A stretch of DNA of 64,000 nucleotides. It comes from Gemmataceae bacterium. Its GTDB lineage: Bacteria > Planctomycetota > Planctomycetia > Gemmatales > Gemmataceae. Every line of letters begins with the position of its first letter. Within the stretch, counting starts at the first letter, position 1. The position numbers and the translations under genes were made by a program. A model generated the notes under the pieces. That model was given only the letters and a program-made list of their open reading frames with translations, was not told where the DNA came from and did not search any database. The DNA is taken from NCBI GenBank assembly GCA_022842245.1, contig JALHPZ010000019.1:53312-117311 (forward strand), in the 5' to 3' direction. Positions 40,873-50,400 of the stretch are shown piece by piece.

Positions 40873-42162
40873 TCAGGACTTGAGCGTGTCGAGCGTGGCA
40901 CGGCCTCGGCCGGTGGCCGCCAGCGCCTTCTTGCTGAAGGCGTCGAGTTCCGCGTCCGCCCCGGTGTCGGCCATCGTTTCGGCGAGGAGCGGGTTCGCCG
41001 GCCGGGCGAGAAGAGCCGTTTTCCAGAGGTCGAACGGCGTCTTGCCGTCCTTGCCCGCCCCGGTGCCGGCGGCGAACTTCGTCACGTCGTCCTTGCCGAC
41101 GCCAAGCTCGATCTGGTCGTCCTTCTCCCAGGGTTGCAGACGGCCCTCCTTGGCCGCCTGGTTCACGAGTTCGGTCACGGTGCGCAGCTTCTGGGCCTTC
41201 CGTTCGCTCGGGTAGTCGCGGGCGAACTTCACCGCCTGCTGGACGTCCGCCTGCATGCCCTGCAAGCCTTGGAGCGTCTGTTCCATCGCTCCCATCCGCT
41301 TCGTGCAGTCCTCCGCGAAAGCGGCGAACTTCTGGCCGAGGTCGTCGGTTTGGCCCGTGGCCGGTACCGGCGGCGGCGTCACGGGTGCCGCCGCGAACTT
41401 CTTCTTCATCGCTGCGGCGAACGACTCGCCGCCGAGTTGGTTGATGAGGGCCTGGAGGGCTTCGTCGCTCAGGCCCGCGATGCCCGGGTCGCCCACGTCG
41501 AGACCCATGTCCTTGAGTTGCTGGAGCAGTTGATCGCGCACGGGTACTACCTCGCTGAAACGGACGCGGCGCAACGTGCACCGGCGGCCAAGGATGGTTC
41601 GATGTTCGCCCCGTTCTCGCCGGCTGAATTCCGCCCGGGGCGATGGCAGGCCCCGGACGCCGGGCGGCTCCTCGCCAAGGAACGCAATGCCTTCGAGCAC
41701 GGGGCCGGGGATCGTCTTCGCCGGGTCGTCCGGGTCGGGCACGTCCCAGACGAGTTCCACGGAACCGTCGGGGTACAGGCCCTTCGCGACGGCGTCGTAG
41801 AAGTCGAACTTCTCGCCGTCGGGGCCGATGCCGACGCAGGGGATGTTCTCGATGTCGATCGCGAACCCGCCGCCGGGCGCCTCGCGGCAAGCCGTGATCC
41901 GTCCCGCGGCTGGCAAACCCAGCGATTTCGCGATGCTTTGATCGTCGTCGTGGCCGATCTTGCCCTTCGCTTTCACGAAGGCGTCCGGGCCGACGGAGAG
42001 CCGCCGGAAGTTGGCGACCACCTGGCGGCAGTCCGCCGCCGTGTAGAGCCGCCCCTTGTGGTAGCCGGGAACGAAGACGGTCCAGTTCGTCACGCGGAAG
42101 TAGTCGCCGTCCCGCTCGGGAGCGGGCATGGCGAAGAACGACGATTCGGCACGGGCGACCAT
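40873..42162 (-). CDS. Prohead protease/scaffold-like protein
   Basis: A 429-residue protein from ATG 42162. The first half resembles Mu gpI-type prohead proteases (DYFRVTNWTVFVPGYHKGRL, IGHDDDQSIAKSLGLPAAG). The second half is helical and scaffold-like (VRDQLLQQLKDMGLDVGDPG, AEDCTKRMGAMEQTLQGLQG). In Mu the scaffold is made from an internal start of the protease gene, and GTG at VRDQLLQQ could act likewise. The start is 21 nt after a shared TCAGGCAAC element and lacks a Shine-Dalgarno sequence. It heads the head/tail operon. Confidence 0.75.
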   Translation of the reverse strand: MVARAESSFFAMPAPERDGDYFRVTNWTVFVPGYHKGRLYTAADCRQVVANFRRLSVGPDAFVKAKGKIGHDDDQSIAKSLGLPAAGRITACREAPGGGFAIDIENIPCVGIGPDGEKFDFYDAVAKGLYPDGSVELVWDVPDPDDPAKTIPGPVLEGIAFLGEEPPGVRGLPSPRAEFSRRERGEHRTILGRRCTLRRVRFSEVVPVRDQLLQQLKDMGLDVGDPGIAGLSDEALQALINQLGGESFAAAMKKKFAAAPVTPPPVPATGQTDDLGQKFAAFAEDCTKRMGAMEQTLQGLQGMQADVQQAVKFARDYPSERKAQKLRTVTELVNQAAKEGRLQPWEKDDQIELGVGKDDVTKFAAGTGAGKDGKTPFDLWKTALLARPANPLLAETMADTGADAELDAFSKKALAATGRGRATLDTLKS

Positions 42163-42172
42163 GCTGGGAGAT

Positions 42173-42192
42173 GGGCTGCGGGAGTTGCCTGA
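42173..42192 (-). promoter_or_regulatory. Shared late-gene element, copy 5
   Basis: Leftward reading TCAGGCAACTCCCGCAGCCC. ATG 42162 follows 21 nt after the 9-mer with no Shine-Dalgarno sequence. It heads the longest leftward operon, from protease/scaffold to tape measure. Confidence 0.72.
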
Positions 42193-42426
42193 GTGAAATG
42201 GACGGATCTCGCTCTTTCGGCGAGCTACTTGATTGTCTTCGGTCGCTTCCGGATCTGCCTGTACCTGGTCGGTTGATGGACGCAAGTGGCCTGAGGTTTC
42301 TGCGTTAGATATTCAGCCATTTCGAGGCGTATTGGCTTCGGTTCAGTACTGTTCGGTTCGAGTTGGTAGCCCACTGCTCGGCCGGCGGGTATCATTTCTG
42401 CCAGTTGCGTCGTGGAGGCCCACCAC

Positions 42427-45400
42427 ATGCCCGATCCGGATCTTACAGCCTCCATCGCTGACCCGAACATGACAACCGCTAGCATGTCTGCGATTGCCGC
42501 CGACGCCTCCGCATCATCGGTTTCTGCCGGGCGCTACGAACTCGGCCCCGAACTCGCCCGCGGTGGGATGGGGGAGGTCTACCGCGCCACTGACAGCGTG
42601 TTCGGGCGCGAGGTCGCGGTGAAGGTGCTGCAAGAGAAGTACGCCCCGACCTCCGGCACCGCTTGTCGCTTTGCCGACGAGGCTCGCATCAGCGGGCAGT
42701 TGCAGCACCCGAACATCCCGGCCGTGCACGACCTCGGCACCCTCCCCGACGGGCGGCCGTTCATGGCGATGAAGCTGATCAAGGGCGACACCCTCGACGA
42801 TCTGCTCAAGGCCCGCTCCGATCCATCGGCCGATCGCGGACGGTTCGTGGCGGTGTTCGAGCAGGTGTGTCAGGCGTTGGCGTACGCGCACGCCCACAAC
42901 GTCCTCCATCGCGACCTGAAGCCGGCCAATGTGATGGTCGGGGCGTTCGGCGAGGTGCAGGTGATGGACTGGGGGTTGGCCAAGGTGCTCGGCACCCGAG
43001 ACGCCGAGGTCACCGACCCGGACGCGACGGCCGCCCCTACGGTGGTGCAGTCGATCCGGCAGACGGACAGCGCGTTCACGCAGGCGGGAAGCATACTGGG
43101 CACGCCGGCGTATATGCCGCCGGAGCAGGCGGTGGGGGCGATTCACAAGGTGGACGCGCGATCCGACGTGTTCGGGCTGGGGGCGATCCTGGCCGTCATC
43201 CTGACGGGGAAGCCGCCGTTCGTGGGGAAGTCGGCTGCCACGACGCGGTTGCAGGCGGCGCAGGGGGATGTGGAGGAGTGCTTCGCCCGGCTAGACGCGA
43301 GCGGGGCGGAACCGGAACTGGTGGCGTTATGCAAGAGGTGTCTCAGCAAGCGGCCGGACGACCGTCCGGCGGATGCGGGGGAGGTGGCGCAGGCAGTGGC
43401 GTCGCTCAGGGCGGCGGCCGACGAGCGAGCGCGTCAGGCGGAGTTGGAGGCGGTGCAACTCGAAGGCGAACGGCAGAAAGCCGAGGTGCAGGCGACCGAG
43501 CAGCGGAAGCGGCGGCGGGTGCAACTCGCCCTGGCCTGGGTTGTGGTGCTGGTGGCGGTCGGCGGCGGGGTCGCGGCCGTGCAGGTGCAGGCCCAGCGGG
43601 AGCAGGATCGGATCGCGGCGGACCAGCAGACCCGGCAGAAGGAGCGGGAGACCCGTGCGATCTCGCTTGCCGCTTCACTGGCTTCGGCGGAAACGCCCGT
43701 CGTGCCCCGCATCCTCACAGACCTGGCCGACCTGCGTGAGCTGGCCCGGCCGAAGTTGGCCGAACTGGCAGCACAGCCGGTGAACACCAAACCCGGACTT
43801 CACGCCCGACTGGCGTTGCTGCCCGACGAACCCGAACGGGCGAAGGAACTGACCGCCTATCTCCCCGCCTGCCAGCCGGAGGAGTTGCTCACGCTTCGCG
43901 AATCCCTGATGCCGAACTCTTCGGCTTTGGCCCCTGGTTTGTGGGCTGTGCTGACGGACGCGAAGACCGACGCCGGCAAGCGGGTGCGGGTGGCCTGTGT
44001 TCTGGCGGGTTTGACGCAGGACGATCGGCGCTGGGCAACCGTGGCCGGGGATGTGGTCGGCGGCGTGGTGAAGGAGAACCCGTTGCAGGCGGCGGTGTGG
44101 GCGCAGGCCCTGGATCCGGTGCGGCTGGCTCTCCTGCCTGCCCTGCTGAAGCGGTACACCGACTCTCGCACCAAGATCGAGTCGGGCACGCTGGCTGTCA
44201 CCGACCTGGCCACCGAGGCGACCGCCTCCGACCTGACGGCCAGCCTGCTCGCCCGGTACGCCGCCGACCGCCCGTTGGAGCTGGCGGAACTGGCTATGAC
44301 TGCCGACGCCCGGCACCTTCCGCTGTTCGCCGGTTTGTTTGACACCAACCGGGGAGCGATTGCCCCGCGGCTGGAGGCCGAGATCGACCGTACGCTCCCC
44401 CCCGAGATGCCGTCCTCGGACCCTCAGCGGGAGACGCTGGCGAAGCGGCAGGCGAACGCGGCGGTGGCCCTGTTACGGCTGAACCAGCCGGCGAAAGTGT
44501 GGCCACTGCTAAAGCACAGCCCCGACCCGCGGGTGCGGAGCTACCTGATACACCGCCTGTTCCCGCTCGGGGCCGATCCGGCGGCGATCGTTCAGCGGCT
44601 CGACACTGAACCGGACCTGTCGGCCCGAAGGGCGTTGCTGCTGGCGTTGGGTGAATTCGACGAGGCGACGTTTCCGGTCGCGGCCCGCACGGCCTTGCTG
44701 CCAAGGGTGCAGGCGCTGTACCGGGTCGACCCGGACCCGGGGCTGCACGCGGCGGCCGAGTGGTTGCTACGGCAGTGGAAGCAAGACAATTGGATTCGGC
44801 AGCAGAACGCTGCCTGGACGAAGGAGAATGAGGCACGGGAGAAGGTATTGGTGGGCATCGCTACGGCGGTGAAAACAGGCGGGGCGCAGGCCCCGCCGCG
44901 GTGGTACGTCAACTCGCAGGGCCAGACATTCGTGGTGATCCCGGGCCCGGTGGAGTTCCACATGGGCTCACCGTCAACGGAGAAGGAGCGGTACGACAAT
45001 GAGGTGCAGCATCGGCGGCGGATCGGGCGGTCGTTTGCGATGGCGTCGAAGTCGGTGACCGTAGAGGAGTATCGGCGCTTCAACCCGAGGTACAGCGTTA
45101 CGGAACGCTTTGCTCGGGAACCGGATTGCCCGGTGGTGTCGGTCACCTGGTATCAGGCCGCGGCGTACTGCAACTGGCTAAGTGAGCAGGAGAAAATTCC
45201 CAGGGATCAATGGGTGTATGAGATCAAGGGAGCAACAGACATCAAGCTGAAGAAGGACTACCTGAGTTTGACAGGCTACCGGCTCCCGACCGAAGCGGAG
45301 GTGGAGTGCGCAATTCGGGCGAGAGCCACGACCAGTCGTTACTTCGGGGAGACAGAGGAGTTGCTGAATTGGTATGCGTGGAACTTGAAAAACTCGTCGG

Positions 45401-45699
45401 AACGTACGTGGCCTGTGGGTCTTAAGAAGCCGAATGACTTTGGCCTATTCGATGCTTTGGGGAATTGTTTTACATGGTGCCAGGAAGCGTATGCTGATTA
45501 TCCCAGGGCTGAAGGGGGTGAGGCGGTCGACGACAAGGAAGGATCATTATTGATCATTAGCACACGTATTCATTTGTTGCGTGGCGTCTCGTTCATGAAT
45601 CCTGCGTCGTACGTCCGCTCTGCCTCCCGTGGCATCGACTTGCCGACGAGCATCAACCTCTTCAACGGTTTTCGTCCGGCGAAGACTTTTACGCCTTGA
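42427..45699 (+). CDS. Ser/Thr protein kinase with C-terminal FGE/SUMF1 domain
   Basis: A 1090-residue protein in three parts. Residues 36-310 are a Hanks-type kinase with glycine loop ARGGMGEVY, K66, E85, HRDLKPANV (161-169), DWG (181-183) and GTPAYMPPEQA. A membrane helix lies near 366-386 (LAWVVVLVAVGGGVAAV), followed by a repeat-like helical region. Residues from about 825 are an FGE-sulfatase domain (VTVEEYRRFN, CPVVSVTWYQAAAYCNWLSE, YRLPTEAEVECAIRA). The last 40 residues resemble the variable region of diversity-generating retroelement targets. SD GGAGG precedes ATG 42427. It is divergent from the phage operon. Confidence 0.9.
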   Translation: MPDPDLTASIADPNMTTASMSAIAADASASSVSAGRYELGPELARGGMGEVYRATDSVFGREVAVKVLQEKYAPTSGTACRFADEARISGQLQHPNIPAVHDLGTLPDGRPFMAMKLIKGDTLDDLLKARSDPSADRGRFVAVFEQVCQALAYAHAHNVLHRDLKPANVMVGAFGEVQVMDWGLAKVLGTRDAEVTDPDATAAPTVVQSIRQTDSAFTQAGSILGTPAYMPPEQAVGAIHKVDARSDVFGLGAILAVILTGKPPFVGKSAATTRLQAAQGDVEECFARLDASGAEPELVALCKRCLSKRPDDRPADAGEVAQAVASLRAAADERARQAELEAVQLEGERQKAEVQATEQRKRRRVQLALAWVVVLVAVGGGVAAVQVQAQREQDRIAADQQTRQKERETRAISLAASLASAETPVVPRILTDLADLRELARPKLAELAAQPVNTKPGLHARLALLPDEPERAKELTAYLPACQPEELLTLRESLMPNSSALAPGLWAVLTDAKTDAGKRVRVACVLAGLTQDDRRWATVAGDVVGGVVKENPLQAAVWAQALDPVRLALLPALLKRYTDSRTKIESGTLAVTDLATEATASDLTASLLARYAADRPLELAELAMTADARHLPLFAGLFDTNRGAIAPRLEAEIDRTLPPEMPSSDPQRETLAKRQANAAVALLRLNQPAKVWPLLKHSPDPRVRSYLIHRLFPLGADPAAIVQRLDTEPDLSARRALLLALGEFDEATFPVAARTALLPRVQALYRVDPDPGLHAAAEWLLRQWKQDNWIRQQNAAWTKENEAREKVLVGIATAVKTGGAQAPPRWYVNSQGQTFVVIPGPVEFHMGSPSTEKERYDNEVQHRRRIGRSFAMASKSVTVEEYRRFNPRYSVTERFAREPDCPVVSVTWYQAAAYCNWLSEQEKIPRDQWVYEIKGATDIKLKKDYLSLTGYRLPTEAEVECAIRARATTSRYFGETEELLNWYAWNLKNSSERTWPVGLKKPNDFGLFDALGNCFTWCQEAYADYPRAEGGEAVDDKEGSLLIISTRIHLLRGVSFMNPASYVRSASRGIDLPTSINLFNGFRPAKTFTP
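45577..45696 (+). other. Possible variable region (VR) of an orphan diversity-generating retroelement target
   Basis: The final residues of the kinase-FGE protein, LRGVSFMNPASYVRSASRGI followed by DLPTSINLFNGFRPAKTFTP, have the fixed positions of DGR variable regions in FGE/C-lectin folds: LRG.SF, VRSA.R, PT, NGFRPA.T. The residues between these anchors deviate from usual FGE sequence. No reverse transcriptase or template repeat is found in the window, so this is a hypothesis. Confidence 0.4.
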
Positions 45700-46024
45700 T
45701 TGCTTGACTGCTTTTCTGTTTGATTTTCTTCCTTTTTGCCGGTCGTTTTCTGTCTTTAGACCTATCGGTAAGCGGTCGAAAAGTGATTGACACGGGTTCT
45801 GACGCGCCGACACCGGTGTCAGTGGTGTCCGTTTCTCCGGCCGTCGGAGGTGGTATCCGAAGATGCTCGTGCTCCATCAAAACGATCGACGACTCGCATT
45901 TGCTTTCGGTGGTGCATACTCGGGTCTCAGACTGATCCGGGAACGGAACGCTTGAAAAACTGCCCGACTCAGCTGCAATCACACGATTTTGTGATGCTCG
46001 AATCTCAGCCCGCTCCAATAGCAA
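45700..46024. other. Intergenic stretch between convergent genes
   Basis: No gene supported in these 325 bases. The first part is T-rich on the plus strand (CTTGACTGCTTTTCTGTTTG). A perfect 12-bp palindrome GACACCGGTGTC lies at 45809-45820. The region separates the kinase gene from the convergent end of the head-protein gene and may hold termination signals without a clear stem and T-tract. Confidence 0.4.
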
Positions 46025-46996
46025 TCACCAACTCGTCTCCATCACGGCTCTGGTCTCCCGAAGCCGTTCCCACTGCCGTCGGGTGAGCGGCCGTTTCGAG
46101 CAGCGGCAGTTCCAGGGACGGTTGCCGCGTACGGATGCGAAACTGGCCGCACCCGGGTAGAACTTGCCGAACTTCGGCCGGTGGTCGTCACCTTCGCGGC
46201 CGTCGCGGATGCCCAGGTACTCCCACGCCGGGAACAGTTCCTGCATGTCGGGCGTCGCCAGCTGCCGGTCCATGCCCGTGTGGTAACTGTCGAGGACGTT
46301 GGTCCGAAAGGCCATCTCCGCGTACTGCGGGTTTCGCGGACTCACACCCGCATCGTCGAGTACCTGCTGGATCAGTTCCGGCCCGCGCAGGGGCGTAAAG
46401 CCCCGTCCTTCGGGGTCGCGCTGGCTGCCGCTGGCCATGTGGAGCGCCAGCGATTTCTGGACCTTCGCGAGCATGGATTCTTCGGTTGCCGCGGCGAGCG
46501 TGAAGGCATGGCGTTCCATGCGCGGCCCGTATCGGCCGGGGTCGAGTCCGAGTTGGGGCACCAGATCGAGGAAGTAACGGAGGGCCGATCGGGGCGGTCG
46601 GGGCGGAATGGCCGCCGCGAACCGTTCGTAGACTGCGAATCGCGGGGCCGCGGATGCGACGGCGCTGAACCGCACGGCGCGCGGGCGAAGATGCTCGCCC
46701 CGTTCGATCGCGCGTTCCGCCCGTCGGATGGTCGCGGTCCGGCCGAGCAGGTCCGCCGCCGTCGAGGATGCCGTGAACGCGGCGATGAGCCGGCCGAGTT
46801 CGGCGGCGGTGAACAGTCGGCCGTGCGGGAGTGATCCGGCTTTCGCGTGGCGTTCGACGGCCGACTCGACCGTTGCTCGGAGGGTGCGGATGCCGTGATC
46901 GACGACGTCGCGCAGCAGCTCGACGGCGCGGGCGCCTGTCCGGCCGGGCAGCGTGAAGGCCTTGCTCGCGCCGGCGACCGGAAGGGCGGGAATCAT
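46025..46996 (-). CDS. Mu F-like phage head morphogenesis protein
   Basis: A 323-residue protein of the Mu gpF/SPP1 gp7 family, a minor head protein injected or packaged near the portal. The conserved segment is YAEMAFRTNVLDSYHTGMDR then FPAWEYLGIRDGREGDDHRP, ending NRPWNCRCSKRPLTRRQWER with the typical CRC. It overlaps the upstream gene by 4 bases and follows the portal in the same order as in Mu. Assignment strong. Confidence 0.87.
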   Translation of the reverse strand: MIPALPVAGASKAFTLPGRTGARAVELLRDVVDHGIRTLRATVESAVERHAKAGSLPHGRLFTAAELGRLIAAFTASSTAADLLGRTATIRRAERAIERGEHLRPRAVRFSAVASAAPRFAVYERFAAAIPPRPPRSALRYFLDLVPQLGLDPGRYGPRMERHAFTLAAATEESMLAKVQKSLALHMASGSQRDPEGRGFTPLRGPELIQQVLDDAGVSPRNPQYAEMAFRTNVLDSYHTGMDRQLATPDMQELFPAWEYLGIRDGREGDDHRPKFGKFYPGAASFASVRGNRPWNCRCSKRPLTRRQWERLRETRAVMETSW

Positions 46997-47499
46997 TCGT
47001 CGTCCTCGTCATCGTCTTCGTCGGCTTCCTCGTCGGCCTTCGCACGGGCCTGTTCGGCGAAGGCGGCGAATTGCTCCACGGTGAGGGACGCGATGGCCTT
47101 TGCGTCGTCGTCCCGGCCGGACTCGCGGAGCTGGACGATCAGGGCCGCCATTTCCTTCTGCAACCGGGCCGCCTCACCGGGTTTCGCCGGCTCGACGATT
47201 TCGTACGCGATGTCTTCGCCGTGGAACCGTGCGTCCAGCAATTCCTGGGCGCTCTCGTCCGCGAGCGCTTCGATGGCCTTCCAGTAGAGGGCCTGCATCT
47301 GCGGCGGGAGATCGTCGAATCGGTCGGCCGCCTCGGCGGCATCGCGGAACGCCTCGAACTCGGCGAGTTTTGCCTCGGCCGCGCGCTGGAAATCCTCGCC
47401 CTCGAGCGATTCGTCGTCGACGTGCCAGTACGGGGAGTTGATCGCGATCCCCGCTTCCTTGCTCCAGTCGGGATCGATCGTTCGTGCGATATCGGGCAT
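46993..47499 (-). CDS. Acidic helical protein between portal and head protein
   Basis: A 168-residue protein from ATG 47499, overlapping the portal-fusion stop. It is strongly acidic, with a long helical body (SGRDDDAKAIASLTVEQFAA) and a very acidic tail (EEADEDDDEDDE). The N-terminus has SPYWHVDDESLEGEDFQRAA. Such acidic small proteins beside portals can be assembly accessories or inhibitors of the adjacent toxin-like domain. No family recognised. Confidence 0.65.
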   Translation of the reverse strand: MPDIARTIDPDWSKEAGIAINSPYWHVDDESLEGEDFQRAAEAKLAEFEAFRDAAEAADRFDDLPPQMQALYWKAIEALADESAQELLDARFHGEDIAYEIVEPAKPGEAARLQKEMAALIVQLRESGRDDDAKAIASLTVEQFAAFAEQARAKADEEADEDDDEDDE

Positions 47500-50400
47500 C
47501 ACAGATTGTCCTTTTGCACGGCCACGATGGACCGGTTGAGAAGCACGAAGTAGTTGTTCGCGTCGGATCGAATACCGTCGTAATTCCGGAGCGCGGCGTA
47601 ACGGCCGAGGTCGCTGATGACCTTGCTGAACAAATTGTACTCGTGGAACGTGATCGCGCCGGACAACCGAAGCCGTGAGAGTTCGGATAGGTCGGCGCGC
47701 TGTTCCTGCTTCAGCGTCGTGTGATCGGCGATGCGGGCCGTCGGCGGGATTGCGAATCGGGTGATGTGAGGGCCGTAGTTCCTGGCCTCGCCGTGGGCCC
47801 ACTTGTGATCCCGGTTGTTGCCGACGAAGGCCATGTAGGTGCCGTTCCCGAACAGGCCGGTACCGTTGTAGAGGTCGCCGGTTCGGAATTGGTCCTGAAT
47901 TGCCGGCCCGGAGATCTTGGGCGTCGAGCGGACTCCGCGATACGCGACCATCCAGCCCTGCTTTTCGAGCGCATCGATCTCGTCGGAACTCGCGACCTGA
48001 GCCGGAGGTCGAGCGAACCCGGATTGCTCGCCGATTCGGCCGAGAAAGGCGTCTTTGTGGCCGCCGCCGGTGTCATGGGGGAGACGGGGAATCCGCCCCG
48101 TTTTGCTCTGGAGCACCTTCGTGATCGCGGAGCAGTCGCGCATCTTGTCGAGGATCGTGTCTCCCTGGAAATCCCGAGGCGCTTGGCCGCGCTTCCGCGT
48201 CGGCTTGGGCGCCGGGGCCTGGGCCTTGATCACGGTGGGCTTGGGCTGGAGCGGGACCGATCCCTTGGGCACCTGATCCAGTTCGATCCGCCAGACGCCG
48301 CCGACCTGTTGAACCGATTTGACCGTGAACTCGCTGTTGTGGTCGAGCAGGAGTTCGTTCGCTTGCGGGTAGTGCGAGTGCGGCTTCATGTCGAGGCCGC
48401 GCGTGGCCGCGATCTTGAACTCGACGTTGCCGTCAAAGAATGCTTCGGGAGCCCCCACCGACGTGGACTGATAGCCGGCCAGCCGCATCGCCTGGCCGTT
48501 GGCGCTGGCATCGCGGAAGTGCTGGAGGAATCGGGGGAGATCGGCTTTGGCGATGGTGATGCCGCGGTAGGTCGTCACCGGTGCCGGGAAATCCGTCAGC
48601 CGGCTGAAGACCGACTGGAGATCGGCGTGCATCTTGTCGAAGCCCGCCGGCGGCTGTCCGTTGGAGCGAAGCCCGGCGTTGAGCGGCTGGAAGGCGATCC
48701 CGGTGTATTGCTGAACGGCTGTCCGTTCGTCGGGAGACAGTTGCGGGCGGGCCGCGTCGGCCAGTGTCGGGTTTGGTCCGCGCTTCGCGCCCTGGGCGAA
48801 GAGCGGGTACATGGGCGCCGACGCCCGCATGGATTGCAGGAATTTCAGCGCGCGCGTGACTTCGAGGGCACCGACGGTCCGGGCGTCCACGTGGCCCCGG
48901 ATCGCCATCAGGACCTGGCCGGCCTGCGCGTTCTTCACGATCGCCGCCGGATCGTCGCCGAACTGCGGCAGAACCGATTGCACGACCTGAACCAGCTTGT
49001 ACCGATCGGCCCGATCGCCCGTGACATTGGTGGGCAACGTGGCGGGGAGCGGCGGATTGAGCCGGGCCGACGCTTGCGGCGCGGCGGAAGTCGGTGCCGG
49101 TGAGGCGGGAACTGCAGGAGTCGCCGGCGCCACCGAAGGGGCGGGGGATGTGGGAACCGGAGCCGACGGGGCGGGTGGAGAACTCGGGGTGGCGTTGACG
49201 GCGCCGCCGGTGATCGCCGCCTGCCGGGCCTGAGCCAGCGCGACGATGTTGTTGACGAACACCGGCTTCATGTTGTTCGTCACGATGCCGAGGGTGCCGC
49301 GGAGCTGCCGGAGGTCGCGAACGCCAAGGTTCATCAACTGGCCGTGCAGGGACGCCATTTCGGCCGCCGTCAGCGGCTGGTTGTTGTGCAGGCGGCCGAG
49401 CAGCGATTGGACCTGCTGGAGCGGTGCGCTGGGCGGGTGCGGAACAACCGGCGGGGAAGCCGGCGCAGGAGTCGCGGGCGCGGCGGACCCTGAAGCGCCC
49501 GAAGGTGCGTTCGCAGGCGGAGCGGCCGCCGGGGCTGTCGTGGTGGCTCCGGGCGGTTGTGGGCCGTAGAAGACGCGACCGCTGCCGGTGTCCTTCCAGC
49601 CCTTGCCGCCCCGGGGACCGGTGTAAGGCACCCAGGCGAAGCGTTCGGCCGGGTGCGAGAAGTTCCGTCGCAAGCCCAGCTGCGCGGCCTCGTCGCCGGT
49701 GGCCGCATCCAGGAACTCGACGGGCAGGCGCTCGACGCCGCCCCGTTTGGCCATGTCGAGGGCGTGGTGGCCGTCGACCACGTACACCCGACCGTCCGCC
49801 GGATCGAGCCAGACCCCAAGCGGTTCCGCCCGCTCGGGGTCATAGTCTTTTTTTGGTCGATCCCGTTCGACGCCGGTGATGGGGTCGGTGTCGGGCCGCC
49901 ACTGGAAGCGGCCGGGATCGAGGTGGAGTTGCGCCGTGGGGATCGAGACGGCGCGCGAGAACCGGGCGAAACCGAGCGATTGCGAGTCCGCGCCGGGCGT
50001 CGGATCGGTCGGGTCGCCGGGGCCGAACAGTCCGCCTCCTCCGGTCGGTGCGGGCGCCGGCGGTTGAACGGCATCCTCGTCACTCGCCGGCGGCGGAATC
50101 TGGGAAACGTGATAGAGCCATGCGGCGCTGATCGGCTGACGGAACTTGGTGAGCAGGCTTTCGGCCACGTTGAGCTGGGCCTGCGTCTCGTTCCAGTTCA
50201 CACCGCCGAGGACGATCTGCGGCATCCCGACGGTGGGCCCGAAGTTCGGGACCACAAGATCCGGCACGAGCTGGTGCGTGAGGGAACGCCCGATCGCCTT
50301 GGCGAGCAGGTACTCGGCGTCGTTGGACGCCATCTTCCCGATCTTCGAGTCGCCGCGGCTGTCGCTCCCGGTGCCGTTGCCCTGGAGGAACGGCAGGTAG

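Noticed and set aside
38979..40901. 640-codon minus-strand frame across capsid and decoration genes
   Set aside because: Arg/Pro-rich shadow in another frame of two recognised virion genes.
45700..46024. Template repeat or reverse transcriptase for a DGR
   Set aside because: No sequence similar to 45577-45696 and no reverse-transcriptase frame was seen in the window.
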